Positions 8,305-17,638 of a DNA stretch of 64,000 bases are shown one piece after another. Each line of letters starts with the position of its first letter. Positions within the stretch are counted from its first letter, which is position 1. This stretch comes from Winogradskyella sp. (GTDB taxonomy: Bacteria > Bacteroidota > Bacteroidia > Flavobacteriales > Flavobacteriaceae): assembly GCF_013042245.1 (NCBI RefSeq), contig NZ_JABDQL010000025.1, forward strand, positions 62,001 through 126,000. Reading direction: 5' to 3'. The notes under the pieces were generated by a model that saw only the letters and a program-made list of their open reading frames with translations, was not told the DNA's origin and did no database searches. A program made the position numbers and the translations under genes.

Positions 8305-11300
8305 TTATCGTTTCAATGTAAAATGGGCACGTTGTTCTTTTCTTTCGCCTGTTGTTGGCTCAATATACTCAACAGTAAACCAATAATCATCTGTTGGCAT
8401 TAAATTTCCTTGATAGGTGCCATCCCATCCTGGACTTGTTGGACTTAATTGTTTCAACAATTTTCCGAACCTGTCAAATATATAAATTTTTGCACTAGGT
8501 TGTGTGTCTATACCTACGATGTTCCACGTATCGTGATTTCCATCGCCGTTTGGTGTAAAATAAAGTGGATAATCTATCACTAAAACCGTATCTGAACCTA
8601 TTCCACAACCGTTAATATCTCTAGCATAAACCGTATGTAATCCTGGCGATACATTCTCAAAATTACCATCGTCTTGGTAAGATCCATTATCTAAACTAAA
8701 TTCAAAATCACCAATATTAGTTGTTGTGGCCTCTATAACATGATTTCCTGCAAAAGCTTGAGAGGTGACCTCAGCCACTACAATGGGTAGTTCACTTTCT
8801 AGAACAATGGTTTCATCTATATTAGTACAACGCGTTAATATCGATGTTGTATCTGTTACTACTACAGAATAAGTTCCTCCCTGAGTTGGAATTAAGTTTG
8901 GTGCAGTTTCGGTCGTTAAAACAACACCCTCTAAGCTCCACTCAAAACTGTAATCTGTAGCAGATAAGCCTGTTTCCAAAACTGGTGGCACTGGCACTAC
9001 TTCAGTTCCGTTAGTATCGTTACAAAGAATATATAAATCATCTAAATTAAACTCTGGTATTGGATTAACACGTAAAGGAATTTCTGCAACTTCAAAACAT
9101 ATTTCTGGAGAAATATTATTACTTACTCTTACCCAAATGATTTGAGGATTAGTCAAGTTTTCATACAGTACAGGCAATGGTTCTTGGTTATTAATAGCAT
9201 CATCTTCACTAAAATGGTAAGTCAGTGTATAATCATCTGGATCTTGACCATCTAAAATCTCATCTACTAAGGATTCTAAATTGAACTGAGCGACACCGTC
9301 ATTTTCAATATTATCATCACATAATTCAAAATCTAATGGTTCGCCGTCGCTATTAACTTGTGCACCTTCTAATACTTCTATAAAAAATGAACCCATGCTA
9401 TTAGAACAATTAGTGATATTATTAGTTATAGCGAAGAAAACTTCTTGTGGGTTAACTGTATTAGTAAATATATCTGGCTGTGGATTTGTTAAGTCATTAG
9501 CATCTTGTTGGCTTATGTAAAAAGTTACTATAAACTGGGCTGGGTCTTGTCCATTTAATATTTCATCTCTTTTTTCATTTAAATCAAAATCGAAAAAACC
9601 ATCCGTCCCATTTTCACATTCTTCGAATGGTGTAACAGGAATTACATCTGGCAGTGGGTTTACAGTAATATCAAAATCTACAATAGCAAAGCAATTGGTT
9701 ACAGTATCTAAAACTCTTACATAAATAGTCTGGGTTGCACTTGTATTGCCATAGGCCGTTGAATTAGTAATCTCGTTTGCTGTAACATTGTTTAGTGCGT
9801 CATCATAACCTGTAAAGTAGGATGCTGAAAGGTTTGTAGCACCATCAAATATAAAAGCTTCGTTCTGTGTTAAATCGAATTCTTCCGACAAATCGCCAAT
9901 AGTTATATCATCACAAAGCACCAAGTCTACTGATTCCGTATCCGTTCTAGGTGTTGGGTTTATTGTTATTAACTCGAACTCACCTATTCCTTGACAAGAA
10001 TTATCGTCATCATTATCTATTCTAAAAGTAATGGTTTGATTGAAAGGCGATACTGAATTAATATGACTTGTAATGTCAGGTATAGCATTGGTTTCCGCTA
10101 AAGCATCTACTGTAGTTTCATAATACGTAACCGTAATATTTTGCCCAACAGGAAATAAAGCAACTATTTGAGCGGTGGCATCGCTGAAGTCAAACGTAGT
10201 AATACCATCTGTAATGTTATCATCTACTCGAGTATCATCACATTCTTGGTATGTTGGTATGACAAACCCCGCTGGTATTTGTGATGTAGACACAAACAAA
10301 TCTAACTGTGCTACTCTAAAACAGGTATCTGTATTTTCTACCCTAACAAATATAGTATCTGGATTTGCTGATGAATCTGTATTTGGATAATTCAACGCAT
10401 TAGTAATAGGGTTAGTTGCATTTTCTGCATCTGCTAGTGTTGTATAATAGGTAAACGTTTCTGTTGCTGCATTTATTGATATTAAATCATTAGCTTCTGT
10501 TAAGTTAAACTCTGATAAGCCATCTGTATCAATATCACATTGCCTTAAATCCACGCTAGCTGTTATAATAGGTAAGGCATTTACTTGCAGAGTTACTGTG
10601 GACGTCTCGTAACAATCTGGATTATTATTATTTTGCACTCTTGCATAAATCTCCTGCATATTGGCAGTCGTGTTTGTATACAAGTTTGGTAGTGGACTCG
10701 CTCCTGTACCTGCATCTATTTGGTCAATATGGTAACTTACAGTAAACTGCGTTGGGCTTTGAGCACCTAAAACAAGGTTATCTCTAGAAGATAACGTAAA
10801 CTCTACAATGCCGTTGGTATCATCGCCATCGTTAGCGTCATCACAAAGCTCATAGGTAACCTCTTCGCTAATTACAGAAGAAAATACTTCAAGCTCAAAA
10901 TCATCTATTACCACACATTGCTCAGTCGCTATATCTGCAATACGTATATAAATGATTTCTCCATCTGTAGCAGTATAATTATTAATATTTGTTATAGGGT
11001 TATTTCCTGTTTCTGCATCAACAAAAGAATTGTGGTATGTTAATGCAAATTCGGTATCGTCTTGTGTCCCAAAAACGATAGGTGTATTTTGCTCAAGGTT
11101 AAACTCAGCACTACCTGTTGGACTACAACCTGCCAAATCTATTGCAGGAGCAATTAGTTCTGGGCTTGTTCTAAATTCTACGATAATGCTATCACTTGTA
11201 TCACAATCAGGTGCAAACTCCACAAACACACTATATGTACCTGCTTCGTCAATCTCTAAAGTAGACCCAGTACCTGCGTCAGGAATTGGCACACCGTTAA

Positions 11301-12891
11301 AAGACCAAGTATGTGTAGCATCTGGTGCTTGCGTATCTAGAGTAACTGTTTGTCCACCACAACTTGCAGTACCAGCTGCAAGCGTTATATCGTCACCTAA
11401 CTCACCTCCCAAATTAAAACTTCCTGCCTCTATAAAAATAGCTGTATCATACGCTTCATCTCCCTGATCAGCAACAACAAGTTTAATTACATAAGTTTGA
11501 TTAGGGTTTAAATTTAAAGCAGAAGCTGTTAAGACCTCTGTTCTACCATTATAATTGGTGTCTCCAACATTATAACCATTAAAAAAATTAGTATTCTCAG
11601 GACAACTATCTGAGCCATTTATAGTGCTAACATTTACTTCCGTACCATCCGGTAAAACAGCTAGGTTTTCTATATCGCCATTTGGTCTTGTTAAAATAAA
11701 AGCAAAACCATCAGCAAAATCACATTCTGTTTGCCCATCGTACTCTTCTGAGGCCAATAAATAATTAAAATCTACTCTGTCAGCAGTTGGTATAAAATTA
11801 AATTCGATGAAAGTTGCATCATTTGTACCAACTATACCAAGAGCATTCTCTAGGTCAAAATCACCTGGTTGATTGTTTCCTGTATTTTGTTGTATAATTT
11901 GATTGTTAAATACGTTTCCTCCTAAAAAAGCATTACCAGATGTTAAAACAATACCAGAATCAAATGGAAAATCTGTGCCACCGCTTGTAAAATAACCATA
12001 GCTTTTTGTCTGTAAATCATCTGGTTCGCCAAAAACTTGCTGATCTACTAACTCAACTTTTGCACAGCCGCCTGAAACCAAAACTTTTTCAACAAGTTCT
12101 GGAAGTGATAGTTCAGACTCTTGAAAAGCAGCGTTATTTATAGATACTATTGGGTCTCCTACCTGAACTGTAACATTTATTGTTTCCGAACAACCTAAAG
12201 GATTATCATCAGACACAGTAAACTCTACATTATATAGACCTGACGTCGTAAACTGATGTGATGCTATAGGTGTATTTGCTGTTCCGCCAGTACCAAAATT
12301 CCAGAAGTAAATAGCATTAGCTCCGGTATCTGAAAATGTAGCACTACCGTTAAATTCTACCGACTGTCCTGGCATTATAGATATCGTATTGGTTGCTGTA
12401 TCTAGAGCTGGCACCGTACTATCAATAGAAGGTGTAATCGTTTGGCAAGGTGTTGCACATTGAATAATAGCATCCCAACCTAAAGTTTCTCCAAAACCAT
12501 TACTTGTAAAGCTTATGGTTAAACATCCTGAAGCATCTGTCGATGTTACTTCTCCAGGGCTTAGACTAACAGAATAATCACCTATTAGAGGAGAAGTTGT
12601 ACTATCGCCATTATAAATGGTCATAATATCTCCATTTTGAGTACTGAACCTGTCAAAGTTTAGTATAACGACCTCTCCTGCATTTTGCGGACAAATCGTT
12701 AATGTAAAATTTTCATTAACACCGTAGCTTCCAGATTCACCACCAGAGTCATAAAAACGATCAGGTGCGCATCTATTGAAAGTACCGTTTTGCATAGTTA
12801 AGTCTTGAGCAGCTATAGGAACAGAAGAGCATAAAACAGCGACAAAAATCAGAAATTTGTATATAGAATTTAGGCGAAATTTGTTTCTCAT
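8305..12891 (-). CDS. secreted repeat protein with choice-of-anchor L, PKD and gliding-motility CHU_C domain (type IX secretion, type B sorting)
   Basis: The 1528-residue protein has a signal peptide (1-28), a CUB-like domain (about 35-148, with GESGSYGVNENFT and cysteines 128 and 143), a PKD-like domain (about 155-245, FNFGTG-type core), and a choice-of-anchor L domain (about 255-492, with YLLASEEYDGQTECDFADGF). From about 495 to 1290 there is an Ig-like segment and then eight or so diverged repeats of 85-95 residues; each begins with an acidic C-D-D/N-D-G stretch and includes a Y-H or Y-Y strand and a YVRV-type strand. The end (about 1395-1528) is the CHU_C gliding-motility-associated domain: YFTPNGDGNHDTWNI, then IYIFDRFGKLL and GWDGTYQG. 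This is a type B signal for type IX secretion. The acidic loops suggest calcium binding. Ligand and role in adhesion or motility are unknown. Confidence 0.93.
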   Translation of the reverse strand: MRNKFRLNSIYKFLIFVAVLCSSVPIAAQDLTMQNGTFNRCAPDRFYDSGGESGSYGVNENFTLTICPQNAGEVVILNFDRFSTQNGDIMTIYNGDSTTSPLIGDYSVSLSPGEVTSTDASGCLTISFTSNGFGETLGWDAIIQCATPCQTITPSIDSTVPALDTATNTISIMPGQSVEFNGSATFSDTGANAIYFWNFGTGGTANTPIASHQFTTSGLYNVEFTVSDDNPLGCSETINVTVQVGDPIVSINNAAFQESELSLPELVEKVLVSGGCAKVELVDQQVFGEPDDLQTKSYGYFTSGGTDFPFDSGIVLTSGNAFLGGNVFNNQIIQQNTGNNQPGDFDLENALGIVGTNDATFIEFNFIPTADRVDFNYLLASEEYDGQTECDFADGFAFILTRPNGDIENLAVLPDGTEVNVSTINGSDSCPENTNFFNGYNVGDTNYNGRTEVLTASALNLNPNQTYVIKLVVADQGDEAYDTAIFIEAGSFNLGGELGDDITLAAGTASCGGQTVTLDTQAPDATHTWSFNGVPIPDAGTGSTLEIDEAGTYSVFVEFAPDCDTSDSIIVEFRTSPELIAPAIDLAGCSPTGSAEFNLEQNTPIVFGTQDDTEFALTYHNSFVDAETGNNPITNINNYTATDGEIIYIRIADIATEQCVVIDDFELEVFSSVISEEVTYELCDDANDGDDTNGIVEFTLSSRDNLVLGAQSPTQFTVSYHIDQIDAGTGASPLPNLYTNTTANMQEIYARVQNNNNPDCYETSTVTLQVNALPIITASVDLRQCDIDTDGLSEFNLTEANDLISINAATETFTYYTTLADAENATNPITNALNYPNTDSSANPDTIFVRVENTDTCFRVAQLDLFVSTSQIPAGFVIPTYQECDDTRVDDNITDGITTFDFSDATAQIVALFPVGQNITVTYYETTVDALAETNAIPDITSHINSVSPFNQTITFRIDNDDDNSCQGIGEFELITINPTPRTDTESVDLVLCDDITIGDLSEEFDLTQNEAFIFDGATNLSASYFTGYDDALNNVTANEITNSTAYGNTSATQTIYVRVLDTVTNCFAIVDFDITVNPLPDVIPVTPFEECENGTDGFFDFDLNEKRDEILNGQDPAQFIVTFYISQQDANDLTNPQPDIFTNTVNPQEVFFAITNNITNCSNSMGSFFIEVLEGAQVNSDGEPLDFELCDDNIENDGVAQFNLESLVDEILDGQDPDDYTLTYHFSEDDAINNQEPLPVLYENLTNPQIIWVRVSNNISPEICFEVAEIPLRVNPIPEFNLDDLYILCNDTNGTEVVPVPPVLETGLSATDYSFEWSLEGVVLTTETAPNLIPTQGGTYSVVVTDTTSILTRCTNIDETIVLESELPIVVAEVTSQAFAGNHVIEATTTNIGDFEFSLDNGSYQDDGNFENVSPGLHTVYARDINGCGIGSDTVLVIDYPLYFTPNGDGNHDTWNIVGIDTQPSAKIYIFDRFGKLLKQLSPTSPGWDGTYQGNLMPTDDYWFTVEYIEPTTGERKEQRAHFTLKR

Positions 12892-13004
12892 TTTTTGCTT
12901 AACATTAACAACAAGGACGAAATTTAAGAATTTTAAACGACTTGTAAAGTTAAAATATGGACTAAACTTTAGTTAAACAGTTAACGTTTGGTTTTGTTAT
13001 TTCA

Positions 13005-13012
13005 TATTTTTG
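13005..13012 (+). promoter_or_regulatory. -7 promoter box of the NifU-like gene
   Basis: TATTTTTG matches TAnnTTTG and ends 13 bases before the ATG at 13026. The nearest TTG (12988-12990) is only 14 bases upstream, shorter than the usual 17-23, so the -33 element is uncertain. Confidence 0.45.
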
Positions 13013-13025
13013 AAAAAAAAAATAA

Positions 13026-13928
13026 ATGTCAACTACTAATATATCCATACAACCTACTTCGAATGATGCTATTATCAAATTTGAGGCCGACTACTTTATC
13101 ACCCAACATAATAGCTATGAGTTTAATAATATAGATGACGCATCTAACTCTCCACTTGCACAACAGCTGTTCTATTTACCTTTTGTAAAAAAAGTATATA
13201 TAGCCTCTAATTTTATAGCTATTGAACGTTATAATATTGTAGAATGGACAGATGTGCAGGACGAAGTTGCTGAGCAAATAAAGGCTTATTTAAATAGTGA
13301 TGCACCTGTAATTAAAGAGGAATTGTCTAAACCTAAAAATGCGGTTACCGTTTATGCGGAAAGCACACCAAACCCAAGTGTTTTAAAATTTGTTTGCAAC
13401 AAAGCACTTGTTGGACAAATCTGCGAGTTCTCGTCTATTGATGAAGCTAAAGTATCCCCTATGGCTACTGAGTTATTTCAATTTCCTTTTGTGCAACGTG
13501 TTTTTATGGACAAAAATTATATCTCAGTCACCAAATATGATGTTGCTGAGTGGGAGGAAATTACAACACAGCTTAGAGAGTTTATCAAAAATTATGTTGA
13601 AGATGGGAAACCTATTTTAAGTGAACCTATTAGCTCACAAAAAGAAGTTAAAGAACAACAAGTAGAATCTACTTTTGAAAAATTAGACGATACTTCAAAA
13701 AACATCGTTAATATCTTAGAAGAATATGTAAAGCCTGCTGTAGCCAGCGATGGTGGTAATATTGAATTTATATCTTATGATGATAGCTCTAAAAAAGTAG
13801 AAGTTTTATTACAAGGTGCTTGCAGTGGTTGCCCATCTTCAACCTTTACATTAAAAAATGGTATCGAAAATATGCTTAAAGAGATGCTGAATGACGAAAA
13901 CATATCGGTCTCAGCAATAAATGGTTAG
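13026..13928 (+). CDS. NifU-type iron-sulfur scaffold/carrier protein with duplicated Nfu N-domain
   Basis: The 300-residue protein carries two copies of the Nfu_N (Scaffold-N) domain: residues 1-95 and about 108-200, each with a QLFYLPFVKKVYIASNFIAI-like block (second copy ELFQFPFVQRVFMDKNYIS). The C-terminal NifU domain (about 220-300) contains PAVASDGGNIEF and the CxxC motif in GACSGCPSS, whose cysteines bind a [4Fe-4S] cluster between two subunits. Such proteins carry Fe-S clusters to target enzymes; this organism has many Fe-S respiratory enzymes. Most Nfu proteins have one N-domain; the double form appears to be a Bacteroidota variant. It is divergent from the large secreted protein gene. 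Confidence 0.92.
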   Translation: MSTTNISIQPTSNDAIIKFEADYFITQHNSYEFNNIDDASNSPLAQQLFYLPFVKKVYIASNFIAIERYNIVEWTDVQDEVAEQIKAYLNSDAPVIKEELSKPKNAVTVYAESTPNPSVLKFVCNKALVGQICEFSSIDEAKVSPMATELFQFPFVQRVFMDKNYISVTKYDVAEWEEITTQLREFIKNYVEDGKPILSEPISSQKEVKEQQVESTFEKLDDTSKNIVNILEEYVKPAVASDGGNIEFISYDDSSKKVEVLLQGACSGCPSSTFTLKNGIENMLKEMLNDENISVSAING

Positions 13929-14050
13929 CTAAAAGTTAGCATTTTTATGCTCAATCTATAAAGCCTTTCATTATTTTAATAATCCAAAGGTTAAAGCATA
14001 GGTTTTCGGAACAATTTTTGATATTATTATAAAAACATTTTATTTATGAA

Positions 14051-14123
14051 ACGAGCATGCTAAACATATTATCACCTAAAGGAATGATTAATAGCGAACA
14101 GCATGTGTCCTTATAAAAACAAT
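14051..14123 (+). promoter_or_regulatory. 73-bp conserved leader element, copy 1
   Basis: This stretch matches 23969-23897 on the other strand at 67 of 73 positions without gaps, and lies 14 bases before the ATG at 14138; the other copy lies 12 bases before its own gene. It can fold as a nested hairpin: CATGCT (14056-14061) with AGCATG (14100-14105), and ATTATC (14068-14073) with GATTAAT (14086-14092, one bulged base). Four of the six differences between copies fall inside the predicted apical loop. A near -7 box AATTTTTG is at 14013-14020, so the element would be transcribed. I do not recognise it as a known riboswitch. Confidence 0.6.
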
Positions 14124-14137
14124 AAATATAAAAATAC

Positions 14138-14800
14138 ATGAAAAAAATATTAATCGTATTCGTATTTGTATCGCAACTTGGTTTTGCGCAGTTTAATCAA
14201 CAAAGTGTATGGGATTTTCAAGACGCCATGGCAAGAGACCCTTCTAAAGAAATAGTTGCACAAGGCTCTCAGTACATACAAAAAGACTTCACTCCTATTA
14301 AATTAAACAAGTTTGGAGATAAGGTTTTTAACGCAAAGTTCAATGCCTACAATGGAGAAATGCAAGTTCAAACTGTTGAAAAAACTATTGCACTTGATAT
14401 AAATGATGACTATACCGTAACTTTCTTAGTCGATAATAAAATCTATAAAACATTAGATTTCTCTAATAAGAATAGCACCTTCGAAAGAGGCTTTCTCGTT
14501 GTACTAAAGGAAACAGAAAAATATGGTTTATATAAAAAAGAAACTATAAAATTTCAGCCTTTAATTCCAGCAAAGACATCTTATGACAAAGAAAAACCTG
14601 CAAAATTTAAACGTTCTCAAGATGAGTATTACGTTAGCTTTGGAGATAACGTTGAATACATCTCTACTAGAAAAAAGGATATTTTCAAAGCTTATCCCAA
14701 TCATAGTAAGTCTATAAAAAAATACATTAAAGAAAAAAAATTGTCTCTTTCTAAAGATGATGATTTAGTTATTTTATTTGATTTCATTTCTAAACTTTAA
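14138..14800 (+). CDS. exported protein of unknown function
   Basis: The 220-residue protein begins with a clear signal peptide (1-18, VSQLGFAQ) and has no lipobox cysteine, membrane segment or motif that I recognise. Residues 50-130 look like antiparallel beta strands (FGDKVFNAKFNAYNGEMQV) and the C-terminal third is lysine-rich and helical, ending LVILFDFISKL. It is likely a periplasmic or secreted soluble protein. Its start is fixed by the signal peptide and by the conserved leader element that ends 14 bases before the ATG. The MscS gene follows after 53 bp and may be co-transcribed. No function can be assigned. Confidence 0.8.
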   Translation: MKKILIVFVFVSQLGFAQFNQQSVWDFQDAMARDPSKEIVAQGSQYIQKDFTPIKLNKFGDKVFNAKFNAYNGEMQVQTVEKTIALDINDDYTVTFLVDNKIYKTLDFSNKNSTFERGFLVVLKETEKYGLYKKETIKFQPLIPAKTSYDKEKPAKFKRSQDEYYVSFGDNVEYISTRKKDIFKAYPNHSKSIKKYIKEKKLSLSKDDDLVILFDFISKL

Positions 14801-14853
14801 GAGATAATTATTTAAACCATCTTTTTTACAATCTTAATTACCTCCTATAAAAT

Positions 14854-15666
14854 ATGAACACACAAGACTGGATAGACAAAGGTTATGATTTACTAATAAC
14901 CTTTGGGCCAAAATTAATCGCCGCTTTTTTAATATGGATTGTTGGTGGCTTTGCTATCAGAATTATCATGAAAGGTGTTAAAAAAGCCTTCAAAAAAAGC
15001 AACTATGACGAAAGCTTAGAAAAGTTTTTAACTAATCTTATTAAGTGGTCTCTTAAAGTTGTACTCATTGTTGTTGTACTGACTACCGTTGGTATTGCTA
15101 CAACGTCATTTGCTGCTATTTTAGCCTCTATTGGACTAGCAATCGGATTAGCTTTACAAGGTTCTTTGGGAAACTTTGCTGGTGGAGTGTTAATTATGCT
15201 TTTTAAGCCTTTTAAAATTGGTGATTTAATTGAAGCTCAAGGCCAAATTGGCGTCGTCAAGCAAATTGAAATTTTCACAACAAAACTTACAGGCTTATCC
15301 AATCGGGAAATCATCTTACCTAATGGAAACCTATCCAATGACACTATAATAAATTTTACTACTGAAGGCACAAGACGTGTAGATTTAGTTATTGGCGTAG
15401 GTTACGATTCAGATATTAAAAAAACTAAGGATGTTTTAATGGAAGTACTAAGAGCACATCCATTAGTAATCGAAGAACTTTTACCAACGGTTGATGTTTT
15501 AGAATTAGCAGATAGCTCTGTGAATTTTGCTGTAAGACCATGGTGCAAATCCGAAGATTATTGGCGCGTCTATTTTGATATTACTGAGAATACTAAAATT
15601 GCACTTGATGAGGCTGGAATAGAAATTCCTTATCCACATCAGGTTGAAATTCAGAAAAAGGGTTAA
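14854..15666 (+). CDS. small-conductance mechanosensitive channel (MscS family)
   Basis: The 270-residue protein has the compact MscS plan: three membrane helices (about 15-35, 60-85, 88-118) and a cytoplasmic beta domain. The pore helix shows the glycine/alanine pattern ASIGLAIGLALQGSLGNFAGG, and the signature FKPFKIGDLIEAQGQIG follows at about 125-141. It releases solutes through the inner membrane on sudden osmotic downshift. Length agrees with E. coli MscS (286). Its last four bases overlap the stop of the convergent tsaB gene. Confidence 0.94.
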   Translation: MNTQDWIDKGYDLLITFGPKLIAAFLIWIVGGFAIRIIMKGVKKAFKKSNYDESLEKFLTNLIKWSLKVVLIVVVLTTVGIATTSFAAILASIGLAIGLALQGSLGNFAGGVLIMLFKPFKIGDLIEAQGQIGVVKQIEIFTTKLTGLSNREIILPNGNLSNDTIINFTTEGTRRVDLVIGVGYDSDIKKTKDVLMEVLRAHPLVIEELLPTVDVLELADSSVNFAVRPWCKSEDYWRVYFDITENTKIALDEAGIEIPYPHQVEIQKKG

Positions 15667-16337
15667 ATCTTTTTTGATTTAATAGCCACAAAATCTTTTA
15701 AGTAATACGGTTCAAAATAAGCGACATCTTCAAAGTCGCTTATTTTGTACTTAGCATTAGCAATTTTACTCATGGTTGCGGCAGAAGGTAACTTGTTTTC
15801 AATAAAAATAGCGTTACTATTATTAATTAAAGTCTTTGTTTTTTCAACTCCACTTCCAATAAAATAAACTTGTCCTTTCTCTAATTCAGAATTAAAACTA
15901 CCGCTATCTAAAACCTCAGCTTTTACTTTTCTTTGTAAGCTATAATCTGAATTAAATATGGCAGAATATACTTCCATACGCCTAGCATCAAGCATGGGAA
16001 TAATCATACCTTTTGGAGATTTTACCTGATATGCTAAAGCTTCTAGCGTAAAAACTGAAATCAAAGGTTTATCTAAAGAAAAACAGAGTCCTTTTGCCGC
16101 TGAAACACCAATACGAAGACCTGTATAGGAACCTGGTCCTTTACTGATTGCTATAGCGTCTATATTAGCTTTTGAGGTACCCGTAGTATCAATGACATCC
16201 TTAATAAACAGATGTAATTTCTCGGCATGAGAATAACCAGCGTTATTATCTTCCTTTAAAACCAAAATCTCCTCATCTTTCGATAAGGAGACTGAACAAT
16301 TTGTTGTACTAGTTTCTATATTAAGTATTAGAGCCAT
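15663..16337 (-). CDS. tsaB: tRNA threonylcarbamoyladenosine biosynthesis protein TsaB
   Basis: TsaB is the non-catalytic partner of TsaD in making t6A at position 37 of ANN-decoding tRNAs. The 224-residue protein has an actin-like ATPase fold: start ILNIETSTTNCSVSL, then AISKGPGSYTGLRIGVSAAK near residues 62-82 and the block PLISVFTLEALA. The second ASKHA half is shortened, as usual for TsaB compared with TsaD. It starts 3 bp after the stop of the second adaptor gene of the exporter operon, so it is probably transcribed with it although the functions are unrelated. Its 3' end overlaps the convergent mscS gene by four bases. Confidence 0.93.
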   Translation of the reverse strand: MALILNIETSTTNCSVSLSKDEEILVLKEDNNAGYSHAEKLHLFIKDVIDTTGTSKANIDAIAISKGPGSYTGLRIGVSAAKGLCFSLDKPLISVFTLEALAYQVKSPKGMIIPMLDARRMEVYSAIFNSDYSLQRKVKAEVLDSGSFNSELEKGQVYFIGSGVEKTKTLINNSNAIFIENKLPSAATMSKIANAKYKISDFEDVAYFEPYYLKDFVAIKSKKI

Positions 16338-16340
16338 TTA

Positions 16341-17636
16341 TTAGTCTTCAGCCTTTTCTGTGGCTTCTTTTTTATCCTTTTCTTCTACTTTATCACCAGG
16401 CTTTAAGGTCTTAGACACCATATTATATGGACCAGTAATAATCTTATCACCTTCTTCTAACCCTGAAACAATTTCAATGTTAGTGTCGTCCTGGATACCA
16501 GTTTTAACTACACGTAATTTTGCTGTTCCATTTTCATTTACAAATACGCACTCAAACTTTTCTTCCTCTTTAGATGAAGTATCTGTATCCACTTTTTTAC
16601 CATAAACTTTTTTGGTTGAACTTGTATCTGTTTTTATGACGATTGCACTTATTGGGACGGCAACAGCTTTTTCACGCTTATTAGTAATAATATCTACAGT
16701 AGCTGTCATACCAGGTCTAAACGGTGAGTATGATTCTGGTTTACCTTCTGTTAAGTCAGCATAAGACTCTTCAATGATTCTAACCTTTACTTTAAAGTTA
16801 GTGACTTGATCTGCGGCTAATGTTCCTGCTGCTGAATTGGCAATTTCGGTTACAATTCCTTTAAATTCTTTTTTCAAATAAGCATCAACTTCAACAATGG
16901 TTGTATCGCCAATATTTACCTTAACAATATCATTTTCATTAACATCTACCTCAACTTCCATGTTATTTAAGTTAGCAACACGAAGTATTTCGGTACCTGC
17001 CATTTGTTGCGTACCTACAACTCGCTCACCCAACTCTACATTAAGTAATGAGATGGTACCGCTCATGGGTGCATAAATAGTTGTTCTACTTAAATTATCC
17101 CTAGCTTCATTTACAGTAGCACCTGCACTTTGCACACCATAATAAGCGGAACTTCTTCCTGCTTGTGCTGTTTCGTAAGTAGCAATTGCTCTATCCCAAT
17201 CGGCTCTTGAGATTACACCTTTTTCAAACAAGGCCTTGCTTCTTTCGTAATCTGCCTTAGCTTGTTTTAACGTTGCTTCTGCTTGTTCTAAATTCGCTTT
17301 TACATTTTGATAAGATGCTTGTGAACGACTTAAAGCAGACTGTATTAAATCTGGATTAACTCTCACTAGCAAATCTCCTTTTTTTACTTGCTGACCTTCT
17401 TTAAAGGGTAATTCTAGGATTTCTCCAGAAACTTCACTAGAAATTTTTACTTCTACTTCTGGTTGAATTTTTCCTGTTGCAGAAACAGTTTCAATAACCT
17501 CTTTAAGTGCTACTTTTTGTGTAGTTACCTGTTTAAAGTTTCTTTTCTTCCCAAATAATCCTGAAGCCTTTCCTCCTACTAAAAGTAGTAGGAAAACTGC
17601 AACAACGATTAGAGTTATTTTTAATCCTTTACTCAT
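16341..17636 (-). CDS. HlyD/MacA-type periplasmic adaptor (second adaptor of the operon)
   Basis: The 431-residue protein has one N-terminal membrane anchor (about 5-25), a lipoyl-like half motif (VSATGKIQPEVEVKISSEVSG), an alpha-hairpin (about 100-185), a second lipoyl half (TTIYAPMSGTISLL), a beta-barrel domain and a membrane-proximal domain (about 330-410, VSGLEEGDKIITGPY). It matches the RND/MacA adaptor family. These bridge an inner membrane exporter to a TolC channel. The C-terminus is a charged KEKD-rich tail. An insertion around 335-360 (TDTSSTKKVYGKKVDTDTSS) is low complexity. The operon carries a second, different adaptor at 19133-20302. Confidence 0.9.
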   Translation of the reverse strand: MSKGLKITLIVVAVFLLLLVGGKASGLFGKKRNFKQVTTQKVALKEVIETVSATGKIQPEVEVKISSEVSGEILELPFKEGQQVKKGDLLVRVNPDLIQSALSRSQASYQNVKANLEQAEATLKQAKADYERSKALFEKGVISRADWDRAIATYETAQAGRSSAYYGVQSAGATVNEARDNLSRTTIYAPMSGTISLLNVELGERVVGTQQMAGTEILRVANLNNMEVEVDVNENDIVKVNIGDTTIVEVDAYLKKEFKGIVTEIANSAAGTLAADQVTNFKVKVRIIEESYADLTEGKPESYSPFRPGMTATVDIITNKREKAVAVPISAIVIKTDTSSTKKVYGKKVDTDTSSKEEEKFECVFVNENGTAKLRVVKTGIQDDTNIEIVSGLEEGDKIITGPYNMVSKTLKPGDKVEEKDKKEATEKAED

Positions 17637-17638
17637 CT

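Noticed and set aside
13924..13942. Terminator after the NifU-like gene (GCTAA/TTAGC with a T run)
   Set aside because: The stem has only five A/T-rich pairs; too weak to support.
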